The translations under genes and the position numbers were made by a program. A stretch of DNA of 64,000 nt from Armatimonadota bacterium (lineage in GTDB: Bacteria; Armatimonadota; Fimbriimonadia; Fimbriimonadales; ATM1): the NCBI GenBank assembly GCA_003577165.1, contig QEUM01000008.1, forward strand, positions 1-64,000, written 5' to 3'. Every line of letters starts with the position of its first letter. Positions within the stretch are counted from its first letter, which is position 1. This document shows positions 61,701 through 64,000 of this stretch, one piece after another. The notes under the pieces were generated by a model, which was given only the letters and a program-made list of their open reading frames with translations, was not told the DNA's origin and searched no databases.

Positions 61701-61717
61701 GGGGCCAAATTGGCCCC
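61701..61717. repeat. Palindrome GGGGCCAA-A-TTGGCCCC
   Basis: Perfect 8-base arms flank one base in the gap between the ferredoxin-TPR gene and the next gene. No T-run follows, so it looks more like an operator than a terminator. A possible -10 (AATAAT) lies just downstream near 61724-61729. Confidence 0.45.
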
Positions 61718-61800
61718 TACAGCGAATAATGCAGGGTTATTGCGATGCGCCGCGGGAGGCCCTGGAGGCTGTGGGCGGCGGTAGGCCAAGGAGGAGAGAA

Positions 61801-63972
61801 GTGCATTTCAAGAAATTCACGCTAAGCCTGGTGGTTGCGGCGTTCGCTGCGAGCGGCGCCCACGCCGTCCAGGTTTGGAAGATCGTCGGTGGCAACACGA
61901 GCATCTCGTTCCTGGAGCCGCTCATGAATGACCTCGGCATTGGGTTGAAGGGGCTTCGTTCGACGGCTGAAGCGACACACCCGGGAGAGAATGGAGTTGG
62001 GTTCGAAATCCTCGAGCGCTCCACCTTCACTTTTGAAACGGAGCGAGGCGTCTTCAAGGGATTCGTCGGAGGCGGCCTTCAGCACACCGGTGGATTCACC
62101 ATCGGCAACGCAAAGACGGGAAGAACAGAGGGATTTGAGATCGTTGCCAACGGCAAGATGCGCGAATTGGGTCTGACGCTGCTCGGGAGCAACGGGTCGC
62201 GAGTGAAGATGGTGCTCGCGAACGTGGGCATCCGGTTCGATCGACTGTCTCGGAGAATCTTGATTCCTGATGCGGACCTGCTGATCTCGCCCGAATGGGC
62301 TCAGGCGATGGGACGCCCGGATTTGGCGGATCAACTTGTCGGCACAATCTCAATTGACGGCATCGCGATCCGCGTCGGCGGGCCGGAGGATGACGGAATG
62401 TGGTTCGGCGACGGGGGGGGCGGCGACGCTCTCGATCTCGGCCAGAGCGCGATGGCGAGCCTCGTGTCGCTGGGCCGCCTCGGCACGTATCCGAACGGCA
62501 CGAACGGACTTTCGATGGCGACCACCTCCTGCAACTACGGCACGGTGAACATCAACTGGTTTGCGCCGATGGACGTTCGGCATCCTGTGATCGCTTTCAA
62601 CATCTACCGAATCGAAAACGGCCGCATCGAGCAGATTTCCGATTCCTGGTTGAAGCATGGATTCTTCGCTCTCAATGATCCGGGATGCGGTACATGTCAA
62701 GACCCCGGCACGGGTACGTTGCTCGGCCCCGGTTGTTCCGACGTCTACGGCACAGGCAACAACGGCGACCGCCGATACCTTGGGCCGCGCGACGAGGTTA
62801 ATCCTTTCACGGGCGTTTGGACTTGCACGGGATCGTGGTTCTCGAACTACGTGAACGACTGCACGCGGCGCAACACGGGCTCAGGACTCGATGCAGTTGC
62901 ACACCGCATCATCGTCAAGGATGGCGACCTCGGTCACGCAAATGCTACGTACCTCTATGAGTCCTACTACATCACCGCGGGCGGAGACATCAACAAGTAC
63001 AACCAGATCGGCAGCCGGACGTTCACCGGGAACTGGACGGGGACTCAGTGGTCCTTCACAACCACCGGCTCGATGGTCATGGGGCCCGCGATCCAGCGCT
63101 GGGGCGATGAGAACGCGTTTGCCGAGCCTCGGGGTGAAGGCGACGTGATTGTCGCTGTGGACGCGACGGACCTGGGCACCGGTATGTGGCGATACAACTA
63201 TGCCGTTTACGTGCACGATCTCGATCGGCAGATTGACGAATTCGTGGTTCCGATCGTTGACGGTTCGACGGTGACGAACGCCGGATTCCGAGACCCGGAC
63301 GACAACGCCGGAAACGACTGGACGTTGGAACTGCTTCCGGGCTGCGGTCAGATTCGGTGGTTCACGACGACCAATCCTCTCAAGTACGCCACGACGTTTA
63401 ACTTCTGGTTCGAAACCAATCAGGCGCCCGTTCAAGCGCTTGCGAGATTGGATCAGTTCAAGGCCGGTGCGCTCGGTCGGCTAGCGAGTGCGATCAACGG
63501 CCCCCTGGGTTACTCGTTCGTAGACACGCACTCCGTCCTACGCGGCGCGTACTTGGGCGGTGTCACAAGAGATCTCGAGTGTTCCGACGACGTGGATCTG
63601 ACCGTTGGCCGCGGGATTACGTTCGGCACTCTCGATGCCCCGATTCAAGTGGAGTTGCTCGGGCAGGCGCCGGGCGAGAGCCCTGCGGAGTTGCGCTTCA
63701 AGTTGGAAGCGGCTGCCAACTCCTCCGGCCTCACGCAGGAGATCCTCCTCTGGGATTACCCTGGCGGCACCTGGGTGTTGGTAGACCAGCGGGCGGCAAC
63801 GGTCACTGACTCGGTCACTGACGTCGTGCTTTCGTCGAACATCGCCCGGTTTATCCAGGCGGGCACTCGGCAGATGAAGGCCCTTGTGCGATACCGACCG
63901 ACCGGGCCGCTGACGATTGCGAACTTCTCCGTAGGACTGGATCGAGCCGTCTGGACAGTCGTCCAGCCGTAA
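61801..63972 (+). CDS. Large secreted protein with shared C-terminal module
   Basis: The 723-residue protein starts at a GTG with AAGGAGG upstream and has a signal peptide (FTLSLVVAAFAASGAHA). The central region contains Cys pairs (GCGTCQDPG, PGCSDVYG, WTCTGSW, NDCTRR) and aromatic motifs suggesting an exported, disulfide-rich fold. The last ~130 residues resemble the C-terminus of the protein encoded at 10108-11658. No enzyme motif is recognised. A longer frame from 61729 lacks both an SD sequence and a signal peptide at its start. Confidence 0.7.
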   Translation: MHFKKFTLSLVVAAFAASGAHAVQVWKIVGGNTSISFLEPLMNDLGIGLKGLRSTAEATHPGENGVGFEILERSTFTFETERGVFKGFVGGGLQHTGGFTIGNAKTGRTEGFEIVANGKMRELGLTLLGSNGSRVKMVLANVGIRFDRLSRRILIPDADLLISPEWAQAMGRPDLADQLVGTISIDGIAIRVGGPEDDGMWFGDGGGGDALDLGQSAMASLVSLGRLGTYPNGTNGLSMATTSCNYGTVNINWFAPMDVRHPVIAFNIYRIENGRIEQISDSWLKHGFFALNDPGCGTCQDPGTGTLLGPGCSDVYGTGNNGDRRYLGPRDEVNPFTGVWTCTGSWFSNYVNDCTRRNTGSGLDAVAHRIIVKDGDLGHANATYLYESYYITAGGDINKYNQIGSRTFTGNWTGTQWSFTTTGSMVMGPAIQRWGDENAFAEPRGEGDVIVAVDATDLGTGMWRYNYAVYVHDLDRQIDEFVVPIVDGSTVTNAGFRDPDDNAGNDWTLELLPGCGQIRWFTTTNPLKYATTFNFWFETNQAPVQALARLDQFKAGALGRLASAINGPLGYSFVDTHSVLRGAYLGGVTRDLECSDDVDLTVGRGITFGTLDAPIQVELLGQAPGESPAELRFKLEAAANSSGLTQEILLWDYPGGTWVLVDQRAATVTDSVTDVVLSSNIARFIQAGTRQMKALVRYRPTGPLTIANFSVGLDRAVWTVVQP

Positions 63973-64000
63973 GCGAGAGGCTCAAGTCGAGATTGCGGGC

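Noticed and set aside
1-64000. Numerous runs of seven to nine G or C, mostly at Gly-Gly and Pro-Pro codons
   Set aside because: A rough estimate at this base composition predicts around twenty such runs by chance, about what I count, so phase variation is not supported.
1-64000. tRNA, rRNA, CRISPR arrays, transposases, integrases and attachment sites
   Set aside because: I looked for T-loop motifs, regularly spaced repeats and DDE or tyrosine recombinase motifs and found none that I can support.

Overview
The window is a GC-rich bacterial chromosome segment with dense genes on both strands and many ATGA, GTGA, TTGA or TAATG overlaps between co-oriented genes. I see no phage, insertion sequence, CRISPR array, rRNA or tRNA. 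The gene set suggests a free-living aerobic heterotroph: alternative complex III, an A2-type caa3 oxidase, a PEP-CTERM protein, DUF2961, DUF4424, CBM9-like and ceramidase-like secreted proteins, and a kinase with an unusual nucleotide loop. A member of the Armatimonadota (Fimbriimonas-like) is my best guess; this is an inference from gene content, not a sequence search.

Layout. 1-1730: three minus-strand genes of unknown function. 1.8-4.8 kb: murA-mreB and a secreted protein. 4.8-8.1 kb (minus): a Ser/Thr kinase, prfB (RF2, with the classical programmed +1 frameshift site) and a small membrane protein whose frame runs into prfB. 8.2-12.1 kb: a structured terminator-ended RNA, an orphan CoA-transferase A subunit, a DUF72 protein, a secreted repeat protein and a tautomerase. 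12.1-16.0 kb: dCMP deaminase, a WecA/TagO-like transferase, uppP, a PEP-CTERM stub, pdxT and plsC. 16.0-33.9 kb: a respiratory supercluster with heme A genes (ctaB, ctaA), a stand-alone subunit III-like protein, SCO, DUF420, the alternative complex III genes actABCDEF, a second SCO, and coxBACD. 34.0-37.6 kb: two zinc dehydrogenases, a cupin and an M48 protease. 37.6-45.9 kb: accessory secreted proteins and redox enzymes. 45.9-49.9 kb (minus): uppS, frr, pyrH and rpsB-tsf. 50-52.6 kb: an MFS transporter and mnmE. 52.6-56.8 kb: pstSCA without pstB, then speE, with ridA opposite. 56.8-64 kb: a DUF2961 protein, a c-di-AMP (ydaO-type) riboswitch ahead of a small basic protein, a NapH-like ferredoxin fused to TPRs, and a large secreted protein that shares a C-terminal module with the protein at 10.1-11.7 kb.

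How the parts work together. ctaA and ctaB make heme A, the SCO and DUF420 proteins fit copper-site assembly, ACIII oxidises quinol, and the caa3 oxidase with its fused cytochrome c finishes the chain. A perfect CRP-type palindrome upstream of actA suggests control by a CRP/FNR family regulator. murA, mreB, uppP, uppS and the WecA-like enzyme supply cell-envelope synthesis. Many genes have a -10 hexamer only 6-9 nt before the start codon and no Shine-Dalgarno sequence, which points to frequent leaderless transcription. The least explained items are the riboswitch-controlled small protein, the kinase without P-loop glycines, and the merged membrane-ORF/prfB frame.
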